Shown here one piece after another: positions 1 through 7,791 of a stretch of 21,584 nt of DNA. A program made the position numbers and the translations under genes. The notes under the pieces are model-generated. The model saw nothing but the letters and a program-made list of their open reading frames with translations, was not told where the DNA came from and did no database searches. This DNA comes from DASYML01 sp036399835 (GTDB lineage Bacteria; Acidobacteriota; Blastocatellia; Pyrinomonadales; Pyrinomonadaceae): the NCBI GenBank assembly GCA_036399835.1, contig DASWMI010000038.1:1-21584 (forward strand), in the 5' to 3' direction. The stretch's first letter is position 1; every line of letters begins with the position of its first letter.

Positions 1-419
1 ATGCGCGCCGTCAGGTCAACGTAAGGGTCGAAGTAGGATTGCGCGAGCTGTTGGACTGTGCGGAACACGGGTTTGCGCCCGTGCAGCCCAGTGTCGCGCG
101 AGCGCGCGATTGAACCCCAAAGTCCGTTCCGGCGAAAGATAAAGATAACGTGGTCGAGCTTGTCCTGCGATTCCAGGTCGAGTAGGAGCGGCGGATAGCC
201 GTGCTGCTCCATGATGACGGCTGCGGCGAGCGCCGCTTCGAGACAGTGTGCCGTATTGCTGCGCACGACCTCGCGGAAAGAGCGCAGGGTGGCCCCGCCC
301 CTTTCCCAGTTGTAAGGCATCGCGCTCAGATAGCGCTGGACCTGCAAAGGCGTGCGGTGCGCCTGGACCACTCGCCACTCTTTAGCTGTAAAAGCTTCCC
401 TGCCCGGCTTGCTGCTCAT
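1..419 (-). CDS. Transglutaminase-like domain protein, 3' end missing at window edge
   Basis: Reading the minus strand from the ATG at 419-417 gives 139 codons with no stop before the left edge. The protein begins MSSKPGREAF. It contains SNTAHCLEAA with Cys59 in the position of a transglutaminase-type nucleophile, then LLLDLESQDKLDHVIFIF with His90, then RNGLWGSIARS. The order Cys, then a buried LLDL strand, then D-H-V, then WG-I matches small bacterial transglutaminase-fold proteins of unknown substrate. The catalytic Asp would be further on and may lie outside the window. No good Shine-Dalgarno precedes the ATG. The product is probably cytoplasmic, since there is no signal peptide. It is transcribed away from the cNMP/DUF1003 gene. 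The fold call is by motif recognition; the role is unknown. Confidence 0.75.
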   Translation of the reverse strand, partial: MSSKPGREAFTAKEWRVVQAHRTPLQVQRYLSAMPYNWERGGATLRSFREVVRSNTAHCLEAALAAAVIMEQHGYPPLLLDLESQDKLDHVIFIFRRNGLWGSIARSRDTGLHGRKPVFRTVQQLAQSYFDPYVDLTAR

Positions 420-639
420 CAGCAAAGATATAAACAGAGGTGCGCCTGAAAAAGCAAAGGTCAAAGCTTAAAAGCATCTCTCGTCACAGCCGCTTCAACA
501 GGGGGCCGGCTTTCCGCTTTTGCTTCGGCTATGTTAAAGTGCGCGCGTTCGAGCGGCCTGCGGGCTGCGCATCCCTGGAAAATCTTTTGCTCCTCAATGA
601 TGAAAGCTTGCATTCCAGTTTAGAGAGAGGAATCTACGC

Positions 640-1524
640 ATGCCTTGTGACCCTTCATTACTCTCAGAAATAGAACTCTTCGAGCTGCTCGATGAAGAGG
701 ATCGCAACGCGCTGGCCGAGGTCGTTGATGCGCAGCGTCTGGGAGAGGGCGAGACTCTGTTTCACACTGGCGACCCGGGCGAATCTCTCTTCATCGTCCA
801 GGCGGGCGAGATAGAGCTTTACATCAAGGATACCGCGGGCCAGAAGATCGTCCTGACGGTGGCAGGCGAGGGCGATGTCTTTGGCGAGTTGTCTCTGCTC
901 GATAGCGGCCCGCGCACGGCAACGGCTGTCGCGCTGGTTGAAAGCGAACTGCTCGTGCTTGATCGCGGCGACCTGCTGCTGCTCTTTCAGAAGAGGCCGG
1001 ATGCCGCGCTGCACATGCTGGCGGCGATGAGCGCCATGACGCGCAAAGCGGACGAGCTGCTGCGCACGCGCGTCTCGCGCAACGTCAACGAAGAGATGGA
1101 GGAGCACCAGACTGCTATCCAGAAGATTGCCGACTGGCTCGCCTGGTTTAGCGGCAGCATGCCTTTCCTGCTCATCCACACGGTCTGGTTCGGCTCATGG
1201 ATCTTGCTCAACGCGCTCGTTCTCGGCACACACGCCTTCGACCCTTACCCCTTCGGCCTGCTGACGATGATCGTTTCGCTCGAAGCCATCTTTCTCTCCT
1301 GCTTCGTCCTCATCAGCGCCAACCGCCAGGCCGAAAAAGACAAGGTGCGCGCAGACATAGAGTATGAAGTGAACATCAAGGCCGAGCTTGAGGTGGCGCA
1401 CCTGCATGAAAAGACCGACCGCATGCACGAAAATATGCTTGAGCGTTTTAGCCGGCTCGAAAAGGCGCTCGCGCAAAGCGGGAACGGAGCAACGGGAACT
1501 CAAGCGCAGAGCCTGAAGCAGTGA
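640..1524 (+). CDS. Cyclic-nucleotide-binding domain fused to DUF1003 membrane domain
   Basis: This is a 294-residue protein. The N-terminal part, about residues 10-130, is a cNMP-binding beta-roll of the CAP/PKA-regulatory type. Its phosphate-binding cassette is intact: FGELSLLDSGPRTATAVA, residues 81-98, with Glu83 and Arg92. Residues about 165-255 are DUF1003: a transmembrane helix at about 175-195, the signature FDPYPF at 200-205, a second helix at about 207-226, then NRQAEKDKVRADIEYEVN. The C-terminus (about 245-275) is a charged helix, possibly a coiled coil. There is no HTH, so it is not a Crp-type regulator; it looks like a membrane protein gated or modulated by a nucleotide ligand. 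AGAGAGG lies about 9 nt before the ATG. The ligand and the function of DUF1003 are unknown. Confidence 0.9.
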   Translation: MPCDPSLLSEIELFELLDEEDRNALAEVVDAQRLGEGETLFHTGDPGESLFIVQAGEIELYIKDTAGQKIVLTVAGEGDVFGELSLLDSGPRTATAVALVESELLVLDRGDLLLLFQKRPDAALHMLAAMSAMTRKADELLRTRVSRNVNEEMEEHQTAIQKIADWLAWFSGSMPFLLIHTVWFGSWILLNALVLGTHAFDPYPFGLLTMIVSLEAIFLSCFVLISANRQAEKDKVRADIEYEVNIKAELEVAHLHEKTDRMHENMLERFSRLEKALAQSGNGATGTQAQSLKQ

Positions 1525-1611
1525 TAAATGATAAGCGATGAGTGCTGAGTGCTGAGAAGGAGGCTTTATCTCATCTCTCATCATTTATCATTTATCGCTT
1601 CTCACTTATCA
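1522..1611. repeat. Heptamer-rich imperfect inverted repeat
   Basis: Immediately after the DUF1003 gene the left arm begins TGATAAATGATAAGCGA (1522) and the right arm, read on the minus strand from 1611, begins TGATAAGTGAGAAGCGA, 15 of 17 identical. Similarity continues more weakly inward: TGAGTGC appears twice in the left arm and ATAAATG twice in the right. Most inner mismatches would be G-U pairs in RNA, so a long hairpin is possible. The 7-nt periodicity resembles degenerate heptanucleotide repeats seen between genes in some bacteria. It may act as a terminator or mRNA-stabilising structure, although there is no U-tract. Confidence 0.7.
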
Positions 1612-1822
1612 ATGACTGTTAGCTTGCTGACGGCTGCCTCATTCATCCTGCAACGTTCTCCACACTTGATTCAGACCCCTTCCGTGATGTAAGACATTAG
1701 TGTCAAGAATTCAATTTCTCATTTTGAAATGCGACGGAAAAGTTTCTCGCCCGACGAGAGCGCAGGATTTTGTCGCCTGGCGGAGACTTTTGCGGGCCGG
1801 ATTATCTGCGGCCCTACTTTTT

Positions 1823-2062
1823 ATGAAACCTGAAGCTTCGATGATGCAAATGACACGGGCCGAACAGGAAACGCAAACGGAGGCCAAGCGCCTCAACACG
1901 CAGGTCGAGGCGGCGCTGGCGGCGGTCGCCGCGCGTTCGAGCACCGATGTCGAACAACTCGAAGCCTGCGCGGATCGGCTGGAGAGGGCCGCGCGCGATC
2001 TGGCCGTCGCCCTGCGCGAGCTGGCGCGCGAGCGTCGTCGCACGGCCAACGAAGAGTCCTGA
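1823..2062 (+). CDS. Small hypothetical coiled-coil protein
   Basis: The reading frame is open from a GTG at 1700 to the stop at 2060-2062, but only the part from about 1823 has the GC-rich third positions of the neighbouring genes. I chose the ATG at 1823 (79 residues); ATGs at 1841 and 1844 are equally possible, and none has a convincing Shine-Dalgarno. The protein is almost entirely charged helix, for example residues near VEAALAAVAARSS and ADRLERAARDLAVALREL, ending in ARERRR, and is probably a coiled coil. It has no signal peptide, no membrane segment and one Cys. I do not recognise a family. It lies 91 bp upstream of pckA in the same direction and could share its transcript. Confidence 0.5.
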   Translation: MKPEASMMQMTRAEQETQTEAKRLNTQVEAALAAVAARSSTDVEQLEACADRLERAARDLAVALRELARERRRTANEES

Positions 2063-2143
2063 GAGAGAACTGGACCAGAGCGCCGCGCCGCTCAAGGCCA
2101 ATGGGCCAATGAGCTGAGACCGCCTATCTTCGATGAATTTGAT

Positions 2144-2148
2144 GGGAG
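2144..2148 (+). promoter_or_regulatory. Ribosome binding site choosing the pckA start
   Basis: GGGAG lies 5 nt before the ATG at 2154. The two upstream in-frame ATGs at 2133 and 2142 have no such sequence, and the second overlaps this site. This favours initiation at 2154. Confidence 0.6.
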
Positions 2149-2153
2149 CAATC

Positions 2154-3785
2154 ATGACTTCACTTCGCACCGGAAGAGAAACAGAGAACAAGGGCCACAA
2201 GCAGACGGATTACGAACTGGACCAGTACGGCATAGAGCAGCCCGCCGCCGTCTACTGGAATCTCACCACGCCGGAGCTTTACGAAGAGATCATACGCCGC
2301 GAGGAGGGCATCATCTCTTCGCACGGCGCACTTATCGTCGATACGGGCGAGCACACGGGCCGCGCCGCCAAGGACAAGGCCATCGTGCGCGAGCCTACGA
2401 GCGCAGACAAGGTCTGGTGGGGCGAGGTCAACAAGGAGATTACGGAAGAGAAGTTCAAAGCTCTCAAAGAGCGCATGATGGCCCACGCGCGTGGCAAAGA
2501 GCTTTTCGTGCAGGACACTTTCGCCGGCGCTGACCCGCGCTATCGTCTGCCCGTGCGAATCATCACGGAGTTGGCCTGGCATTCGCTCTTTGCGCGCACG
2601 ATGTTTATCAATGAAACGGAGAAGAGCGCGCAGAAGCACACGCCTGAGTTTACGGTCATCAACTTTCCAGGCTTCCACTCCGAGCCGGAGCGCGACGGTA
2701 CGCGCTCTGCAACCTTTATTCTCGTCAACTTCGCGCAAAAGCTGGTCCTCATCGGCGGCACGTCTTACGCGGGCGAGACCAAAAAGAGCATCTTTACCGT
2801 GCTTAATTACCTGCTCCCGCAGCGCGACGTGATGAGCATGCATTGCTCCGCCAACGTCGGCGAAGCTGGCGATGTGGCGGTCTTCTTCGGGCTCTCAGGG
2901 ACGGGCAAGACGACCCTCTCGGCAGACCCCGAGCGCCGTCTAATAGGCGACGACGAGCACGGCTGGTCAAGCGACGGCGTCTTTAATTTCGAGGGCGGCT
3001 GCTATGCGAAAGTCATCAAGCTCTCGGCCTCGGCAGAGCCTGACATCTATCGCACGACGCGGATGTTCGGAACTGTGCTGGAAAACGTCATGTATGATCC
3101 GGAAACGCGCGTGCTTGATCTGGACGATGCTTCCAAGACCGAGAACACGCGCGCGGCTTACCCGCTCGAAAGCATCCCGAACATCAAGCCCGAAGGCTAC
3201 GCGGGCCACCCGCAGAACATCATCATGCTCACGGCGGATGCCTTCGGCGTGCTGCCTCCCGTGGCGCGCCTTACGCCGGAGCAGGCCATGTACCACTTTC
3301 TCTCAGGCTACACGGCCAAAGTCGCCGGCACGGAAAGGGGAGTCACAGAGCCGCAGGCGACCTTCTCGACCTGCTTTGGAGCGCCTTTTATGGTCCTCCA
3401 TCCGGGCGTTTACGCGGGCCTCCTGGGCCAGCGTATGTCCGAACACAAGTCCAACTGCTGGCTCGTCAACACGGGCTGGAGCGGCGGCGCATACGGCGTC
3501 GGCCAGCGCATGAAGATAGCCCACACGCGCGCCATGATTCGCGCTATCCTCAACGGCAGACTGGCACAGGTCCGGACAGAGCCTGACCCTGTCTTCGGCG
3601 TTCAAGTGCCTGTCTCATGCCCGGACGTTCCGACCGAAGTCCTACAGCCGCGCAACACCTGGACCGACAAAGAAGCTTACGACCGACAGGCGCGCGACCT
3701 GGCTCGCCGCTTTAACGAGAACTTCCAAAAATACGCCGACGGCGTCTCCGCGGAAGTCCGCGCCGCCGCGCCAAAAGCCGATTAA
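2154..3785 (+). CDS. pckA: Phosphoenolpyruvate carboxykinase (ATP)
   Basis: This 543-residue protein has the usual family length. It converts oxaloacetate plus ATP to phosphoenolpyruvate, ADP and CO2 in the cytoplasm, the entry step of gluconeogenesis (EC 4.1.1.49). The kinase-1a P-loop GLSGTGKTTLSADP is at about residues 246-259, followed by the kinase-2 metal-binding segment RLIGDDEHGW at about 262-271. Upstream, SYAGETKKSIFTVLNYLLP and MHCSANVG match the substrate/Mn-binding part of ATP-type PEPCK. Downstream are RMFGTVLENV, GHPQNIIMLTADAFGVLPPV and NTGWSGGAYGVGQRM. All key elements look intact and no frameshift is visible. Starts at 2133 or 2142 would add 7 or 4 residues but are less well supported. 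It is not part of an obvious metabolic operon. Confidence 0.97.
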   Translation: MTSLRTGRETENKGHKQTDYELDQYGIEQPAAVYWNLTTPELYEEIIRREEGIISSHGALIVDTGEHTGRAAKDKAIVREPTSADKVWWGEVNKEITEEKFKALKERMMAHARGKELFVQDTFAGADPRYRLPVRIITELAWHSLFARTMFINETEKSAQKHTPEFTVINFPGFHSEPERDGTRSATFILVNFAQKLVLIGGTSYAGETKKSIFTVLNYLLPQRDVMSMHCSANVGEAGDVAVFFGLSGTGKTTLSADPERRLIGDDEHGWSSDGVFNFEGGCYAKVIKLSASAEPDIYRTTRMFGTVLENVMYDPETRVLDLDDASKTENTRAAYPLESIPNIKPEGYAGHPQNIIMLTADAFGVLPPVARLTPEQAMYHFLSGYTAKVAGTERGVTEPQATFSTCFGAPFMVLHPGVYAGLLGQRMSEHKSNCWLVNTGWSGGAYGVGQRMKIAHTRAMIRAILNGRLAQVRTEPDPVFGVQVPVSCPDVPTEVLQPRNTWTDKEAYDRQARDLARRFNENFQKYADGVSAEVRAAAPKAD

Positions 3786-3833
3786 TCAAGACCACATCCC
3801 AGCTCGCAGAGGGTGGCTTGTTGATGGCTTTTT
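3773..3833 (+). terminator. Candidate terminator after pckA
   Basis: AAAAGCC (3773-3779, inside the last pckA codons) can pair with GGCTTTT (3826-3832). ATCAA (3785-3789) can pair with TTGAT (3821-3825), and CCAC (3792-3795) with GTGG (3813-3816). The descending arm ends in a T5 run. The left arm has a 5-nt bulge, so the stem is imperfect. Confidence 0.4.
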
Positions 3834-3986
3834 ACATCTTCTTGACAACTGTTCTATAACTTCGTCTTTCCGCTTCAGCCGTTCATCACGCGCCGGCTGC
3901 CGTTCGGCACTCGCTGGCAGTCATCCGTCACATTCTTGTATCCCGAATAACAGCCCTGCCGTTTAATCCAGGCATAGGAGACGGCC

Positions 3987-4466
3987 ATGTCTAAGCAATA
4001 TTCAGAGGAGCAAAGAGCATTTGGAGGCGGGGCGGTAGGACTCTTTTTTCGCGCAGGGCTGCTGCTGGTGCTCGCGCTCGAAATTTACGCGGAAGCCGCG
4101 ACTGCTCTCAAGAGGCTCGCGGGGCTGGTCCAATTCGCCAGGCCCTTAATCATCGAAGCGTCAATCCGGCTCTACGCGCTCGAAGCCTTCCTCTTCAAGG
4201 CGCTCGCGCCGCAGACGTTCGCGTCGAGCCTTTTCTATCCGGCCCTCTTTGTGACCTTCCTCTGCGCGCTCGCACTGCTGCTGTTCTCTGGCTGCAATCG
4301 CCGTGGAGTCCGGCTCGCATGCGCCATCGTCCTCGTCACGATTCTTTTCGCGGGGCTGGCGCTGTCCGCCTGGCGCTACCCGAGCGAGCGCCGTGAGGCT
4401 GCCCTGAGAATCTGCCCCGGCGAGCAGCGGCGCGTCGAGAAGAGTTATGCACGGATGTTTAATTAG
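3987..4466 (+). CDS. Hypothetical three-helix membrane protein
   Basis: This 159-residue protein is preceded by GGAGA about 6-10 nt before the ATG (TAGGAGACGGCCATG). Hydrophobic segments lie at about residues 15-36 (AVGLFFRAGLLLVLALEIYA), 80-101 (SLFYPALFVTFLCALALLLF) and 108-128. They are separated by a polar, possibly amphipathic stretch at 38-75, and a basic Arg/Glu-rich tail follows from about 130. There is no recognisable enzymatic motif. It stands alone between pckA and the convergent WYL regulator gene, which ends 109 bp beyond it. I do not recognise the family. The strong ribosome binding site, coding-like base composition and clean topology make the gene credible. Confidence 0.7.
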   Translation: MSKQYSEEQRAFGGGAVGLFFRAGLLLVLALEIYAEAATALKRLAGLVQFARPLIIEASIRLYALEAFLFKALAPQTFASSLFYPALFVTFLCALALLLFSGCNRRGVRLACAIVLVTILFAGLALSAWRYPSERREAALRICPGEQRRVEKSYARMFN

Positions 4467-4575
4467 CACTCGGAGACACGCACGAAGAGATTAGCTGAAG
4501 CAACTAACTTGAAGAGAGCGGACGCCACGCTCGCACCTTCTTGAAGAAGATGTCGTATCTCTTCCGGCGCAGCTT

Positions 4576-5544
4576 TTAAGCTTGCGGATTGGCGTAGAAA
4601 TCAATCACATCCTGCGCCATCCTGACGACCTTCTCGCGCAGGCTCAGAGGTTCAAGGACTTCCATCGCCGCGCCAAAGCTCAGGACATACTCGCAGGCCA
4701 TCTCTTCGACGTCGAAACGCAGCCAGACCTCCACGCGGCCCTCTGCATCGGGCTGGCCCGTCCGCTCTATACGCGCAAACCTTCCGGCGAAGAGTAGACG
4801 CGAGAGAATATCTGAGCGCGCACGCACTCTGGCTTGATAACGCGGGAGCTGCGCGCGAAATTGTGTCGCGGACTGCTCCCAGAATGAGGCCAGGTCAAAA
4901 CCCTCTGGACGCACGCAGGGCGCGTCCTTCAGCTCAGCCTTGTGCACGCGAGAGACGCGATAGCTGCGCACCTCTCCTTCAACAGCCGCCACCAGATACC
5001 AGACGCTCCCCTTTGCCACTAGCCCCAGCGGGTCAACCAGACGCTCTCTGGCGCATTCATCCGGCTGCCCGTAAGTAAAGGAGACCTTGCGCTCCTGCCA
5101 GACGGCCTCTTGCAGCGTGTGCAGGCAGGGCACTTCCTCTGCCGCGCGATTCCAGCTCTTGACGTCAACGTGTATGCGCTGCCTGGCATACTCCGCATCG
5201 CGCCGCGAGATGGAAGGCAGAGCCGCCAGCAGCTTGATAAAGGCCGCCTCCGAAGCTTTGTCTAAACTGAGGTCGGCCAGCAAACTCGCCGGTCTCGTCA
5301 GAAAGAGCGCCTGGACCTCCGCTTCATTAAGCCCTGTCAGGTTCGTGCGATATCCCTCCATCAACATCCAGCCGCCGCTTGAGCCGCGCTCCGCCATGAG
5401 AGGCACGCCCGCCATGCTCAGCGCCTCCATGTCTCTGTGTATGGTGCGCTCGGAGACTTCCAGACGCTTTGCCAGCTCGCGCCCGGTCATCCGCTGGTGA
5501 AGCTGTAACAGCAGCAGGATGGAAAGCAAACGGTCTGCGCGCAT
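4576..5544 (-). CDS. WYL-domain transcriptional regulator (HTH + WYL, YafY/DeoR-like)
   Basis: From the ATG at 5544 the protein has 322 residues. The N-terminal winged HTH is at about residues 1-60: RMTGRELAKRLEVSERTIHRD, then EALSMAGVPLMAERGSSGGW. The WYL domain is at about 140-205, with SFTYG, VDPLGLV, VWYLVA (W-Y-L at 182-184) and SYRVSRV. A C-terminal WCX-type extension follows. Such proteins bind DNA and usually sense a small ligand or nucleic acid through WYL; the ligand here is unknown. The frame is open further upstream to 5616, but that would put the coding sequence across the 5608-5624 palindrome, and GAGGAGG sits 4 nt before 5544. It is divergent from the SDR pair, which it probably controls along with itself. 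Confidence 0.92.
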   Translation of the reverse strand: MRADRLLSILLLLQLHQRMTGRELAKRLEVSERTIHRDMEALSMAGVPLMAERGSSGGWMLMEGYRTNLTGLNEAEVQALFLTRPASLLADLSLDKASEAAFIKLLAALPSISRRDAEYARQRIHVDVKSWNRAAEEVPCLHTLQEAVWQERKVSFTYGQPDECARERLVDPLGLVAKGSVWYLVAAVEGEVRSYRVSRVHKAELKDAPCVRPEGFDLASFWEQSATQFRAQLPRYQARVRARSDILSRLLFAGRFARIERTGQPDAEGRVEVWLRFDVEEMACEYVLSFGAAMEVLEPLSLREKVVRMAQDVIDFYANPQA

Positions 5545-5548
5545 ACGG

Positions 5549-5555
5549 CCTCCTC
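5549..5555 (-). promoter_or_regulatory. Ribosome binding site fixing the WYL regulator start
   Basis: On the minus strand this reads GAGGAGG, 4 nt before the ATG at 5544. No comparable site precedes the possible upstream starts in the same frame. Confidence 0.7.
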
Positions 5556-5607
5556 GCTTTTTGAAGATCTTCCTTCCGGTCCGGCCACTAACTTTAACAG
5601 AAGATAT

Positions 5608-5624
5608 ATGACACAAGGTGTCAT
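5608..5624. promoter_or_regulatory. Palindromic candidate operator in the WYL/SDR divergent region
   Basis: ATGACAC-AAG-GTGTCAT is a perfect inverted repeat with 7-bp arms and a 3-bp centre. It lies 63 bp from the regulator start and 104 bp from the first SDR start, a normal position for an operator controlling both divergent promoters. No T-tract or gene end is nearby, so it is not a terminator. Binding by the adjacent WYL protein is inferred from position only. Confidence 0.65.
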
Positions 5625-5728
5625 GAATAGCCGCCTATGCTCTCAAATATTCTCGGCAGAGGACTCCGTGCGAAATCCGAGTAAAGCAGAAACCTTAAAC
5701 GGATACCAGACCTGAAGGAGAGCGCTTG

Positions 5729-6730
5729 ATGAAAAGCTTGTCGGGCAAGGTGGCCCTGGTGGCGGGCGCGACGCGGGGCGCGGGGCGCGGCATCGCCTGC
5801 ATGTTGGGAGAAGCCGGTGCAATAGTTTACTGCACGGGGCGCAGCGTGCGCGGAAAACCGCCCGCCACAGGAATACACGCGGGCCGCTCCGAAACCATAG
5901 AGGAAACTGCCGAGATGGTCACGGCGCGCGGCGGCACAGGGTTGCATGTGCAGGTGGACCACACTATCGAGGCGCAGGTCTCAGCCCTCATCGCACGCAT
6001 ACGCCGCGAGCAGGGACGCCTGGATATTCTCGTCAACGTGCTCGGCGGCGACACCCCCGCCGAGTGGAAGCCCTTCTGGAAGCTCTCGCTCGACAAGGGG
6101 CTGCGCTGGCTGAGCCAGGAAGTCTTCTCGCACATCATCACGAGCCGCCACGCCGTCGCGTTGATGGTCGAAGCAAAGAAAGCAAAGGGCAGACTCGTCG
6201 TCGAGCTGACAGACGGCGACGGGATAGGTTATCGCCAGAGCTTTTTCTACGACCTCGTCAAGCTCTCCACGATTCGCATCGCTTACGCGATGGCTGAAGA
6301 GCTGTACGCCCACGGCATAGCCTCGCTCGCGCTGACGCCCGGCTTTCTGCGTACAGAATGGATGCTGGACCACTTCGGCGTGACAGAGGCCAACTGGCGC
6401 GACGCTGCAAAGAAGCCCGAGGCGCGGCGTTTCGGTCTGCTCGCCTCGGAGACGCCGTACTTCGTCGGGCGTGCCGTGGCCGCGCTCGCCGCAGACCCGC
6501 GCGTGTTGGAAAAATCCGGCGGCGTCTATGCCTCCTGGAAGCTCTCTGAAGAGTACGGGTTCACCGACATAGACGGCAGCCGCCCGAACTGGGGTCATTA
6601 CTCTGAAGAGAACTTCAAGGCGATGCTCGAAGCGCCGACCAAGACCGGATTCAAGTGGAAGCTTGAGCGCGAGCCGAAGGCCAGACGGACAAAGCGGCGC
6701 GCGAGTTTAAAGACAGAAGGAGACGTATGA
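5729..6730 (+). CDS. Short-chain dehydrogenase/reductase, first of a tandem pair
   Basis: This is a 333-residue NAD(P)-binding Rossmann protein. The nucleotide motif is GATRGAGRGIA (13-23, TGxxxGxG type with Ala in place of the first small residue). CTGRS follows beta-2 (35-39), then VDHT (77-80) and LDILVN (98-103). YDLVK at 174-178 supplies the catalytic Tyr and Lys. The usual catalytic Ser region reads VELTDGDG, so the Ser seems replaced by Thr or Asp. The usual NNAG is NVLGG. AAGGAGAG lies 6 nt before the ATG; the TTG at 5726 is not needed. The C-terminal tail from about 300 is Lys/Arg-rich. Substrate unknown; the DHRS1-like layout suggests a ketone or aldehyde reductase. It is probably cotranscribed with the next gene. 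Confidence 0.9.
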   Translation: MKSLSGKVALVAGATRGAGRGIACMLGEAGAIVYCTGRSVRGKPPATGIHAGRSETIEETAEMVTARGGTGLHVQVDHTIEAQVSALIARIRREQGRLDILVNVLGGDTPAEWKPFWKLSLDKGLRWLSQEVFSHIITSRHAVALMVEAKKAKGRLVVELTDGDGIGYRQSFFYDLVKLSTIRIAYAMAEELYAHGIASLALTPGFLRTEWMLDHFGVTEANWRDAAKKPEARRFGLLASETPYFVGRAVAALAADPRVLEKSGGVYASWKLSEEYGFTDIDGSRPNWGHYSEENFKAMLEAPTKTGFKWKLEREPKARRTKRRASLKTEGDV

Positions 6731-7728
6731 AATCGCTTGAGGGAAGCATAGCTCTCGTCGCGGGTGCGACGCGGGGCGCGGGGCGCGGCATCGCCTGCAT
6801 GCTCGGCGAAGCCGGTGCGACAGTTTATTGCACGGGGCGGAGCAGTCTTGAGAATCGTCCTCCGAAGGCCGCGAGGCAGACCGCGACGCTCCCTCGCAGA
6901 AAGCGAAGCCGAGCCTCTGCTTTCGAGCTGTCAAAGCGTCCCGAAACGATTGAGGAGACGGCAGAGATGGTCACGGCGCGCGGAGGCAAGGGCATCCCCG
7001 TGCGTGTGGACCACACCGTCGAGGAGCAGGTCTCGGCGCTCTTGAAAAGAATCGGAAAAGAGCAGGGCCGCCTGGACATACTCGTCAATGATGTCTGGGG
7101 CGGCGACGAGCTGACCGAGTGGGGCAAGCCCTTCTGGCAGCTCCCGCTCGACAAGGGGCTGCTGATGCTTGAGCGCGCAGTCCATTCGCACATCATCACG
7201 AGCCACTACGCCGCACCGCTCATGATCAAGCATAAACGAGGTCTCATCATAGAGATTACGGACGGCGACGGTTATTACTATCGCGGCAATTTTTTCTACG
7301 ACCTGGTGAAGACTTCCGTCATTCGTCTGGCCTTCGACATGGCGGTTGAGCTGCGCAAGCACAAGATTACGGCGCTGGCGCTGACGCCGGGGTTTCTGCG
7401 CTCGGAAGCGATGCTCGATTTTCTCGGTGTGACGGAAGCCGACTGGCAAAAGGGGGCGAAGAAGTATCCCTCCTTCAGCGAATCGGAGACGCCCTTTTTT
7501 GTTGGTCGCGCGGTCGCGGCGCTGGCCTCGGACCCGCGGGTCCGACAGAAGTCCGGCAGAGTTTACAGCTCGTGGGGACTGGCGGCGGAATATGGCTTCG
7601 AGGATGTTGACGGGCGACAGCCGAACATAGAGAAGTACGTGCTGAAAAAGAATCGCAAGGGTTGGTATAAAAAGTGTGACGAGACCTTCTACGAATACTG
7701 GATGATGCCCTCCTTCGGTAAATCCTGA
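6727..7728 (+). CDS. Short-chain dehydrogenase/reductase, second of a tandem pair
   Basis: This 333-residue paralogue of the preceding gene starts inside its stop codon (ATGA, 4-bp overlap) behind AAGGAGAC, so translation is probably coupled. It shares the same Rossmann motif GATRGAGRGIACMLGEAGA, CTGRS, PETIEETAEMVTARGG, a VDHT segment, FFYDLVK with the catalytic Tyr and Lys, and ALTPGFLRSE. Two things set it apart. About 18 extra, mostly basic residues (around PPKAARQTATLPRRKRSR) sit after CTGRSS, where the first copy has a shorter loop. It also keeps NDVWGGDELTEWG where the first copy has NVLGGDTPAEW. The canonical Ser region reads IEITDGDG, again without Ser. It ends in WMMPSFGKS. Substrate unknown. 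Confidence 0.9.
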   Translation: MKSLEGSIALVAGATRGAGRGIACMLGEAGATVYCTGRSSLENRPPKAARQTATLPRRKRSRASAFELSKRPETIEETAEMVTARGGKGIPVRVDHTVEEQVSALLKRIGKEQGRLDILVNDVWGGDELTEWGKPFWQLPLDKGLLMLERAVHSHIITSHYAAPLMIKHKRGLIIEITDGDGYYYRGNFFYDLVKTSVIRLAFDMAVELRKHKITALALTPGFLRSEAMLDFLGVTEADWQKGAKKYPSFSESETPFFVGRAVAALASDPRVRQKSGRVYSSWGLAAEYGFEDVDGRQPNIEKYVLKKNRKGWYKKCDETFYEYWMMPSFGKS

Positions 7729-7791
7729 GCCTCACCCAGGACAACTGATGAGCATCTTCGTGTCAGAGCTATCCCGACCTGACTCTATCTT

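Noticed and set aside
16..378. Closed minus-strand ORF of 120 codons at the left edge
   Set aside because: It is frame-shifted relative to the transglutaminase-like frame and gives a His/Arg/Pro-rich sequence with no motif.
440..673. Plus-strand ORF of 77 codons before the DUF1003 gene
   Set aside because: It overlaps the start of the DUF1003 gene in another frame, has no ribosome binding site and encodes no recognisable sequence.
2071..2117. Shared mobile repeat with 12351-12425 (both have TGGACCAGA/CAGCGCC and CAATGG-AATGAGC-like segments)
   Set aside because: The similarity is short and interrupted and mostly follows from the TGGWCCA palindrome; I found no target duplication or terminal inverted repeats.
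3842..3858. TTGACA followed by TATAAC after pckA as a promoter
   Set aside because: The two hexamers are only about 7 bp apart, far too close for a sigma70 promoter.
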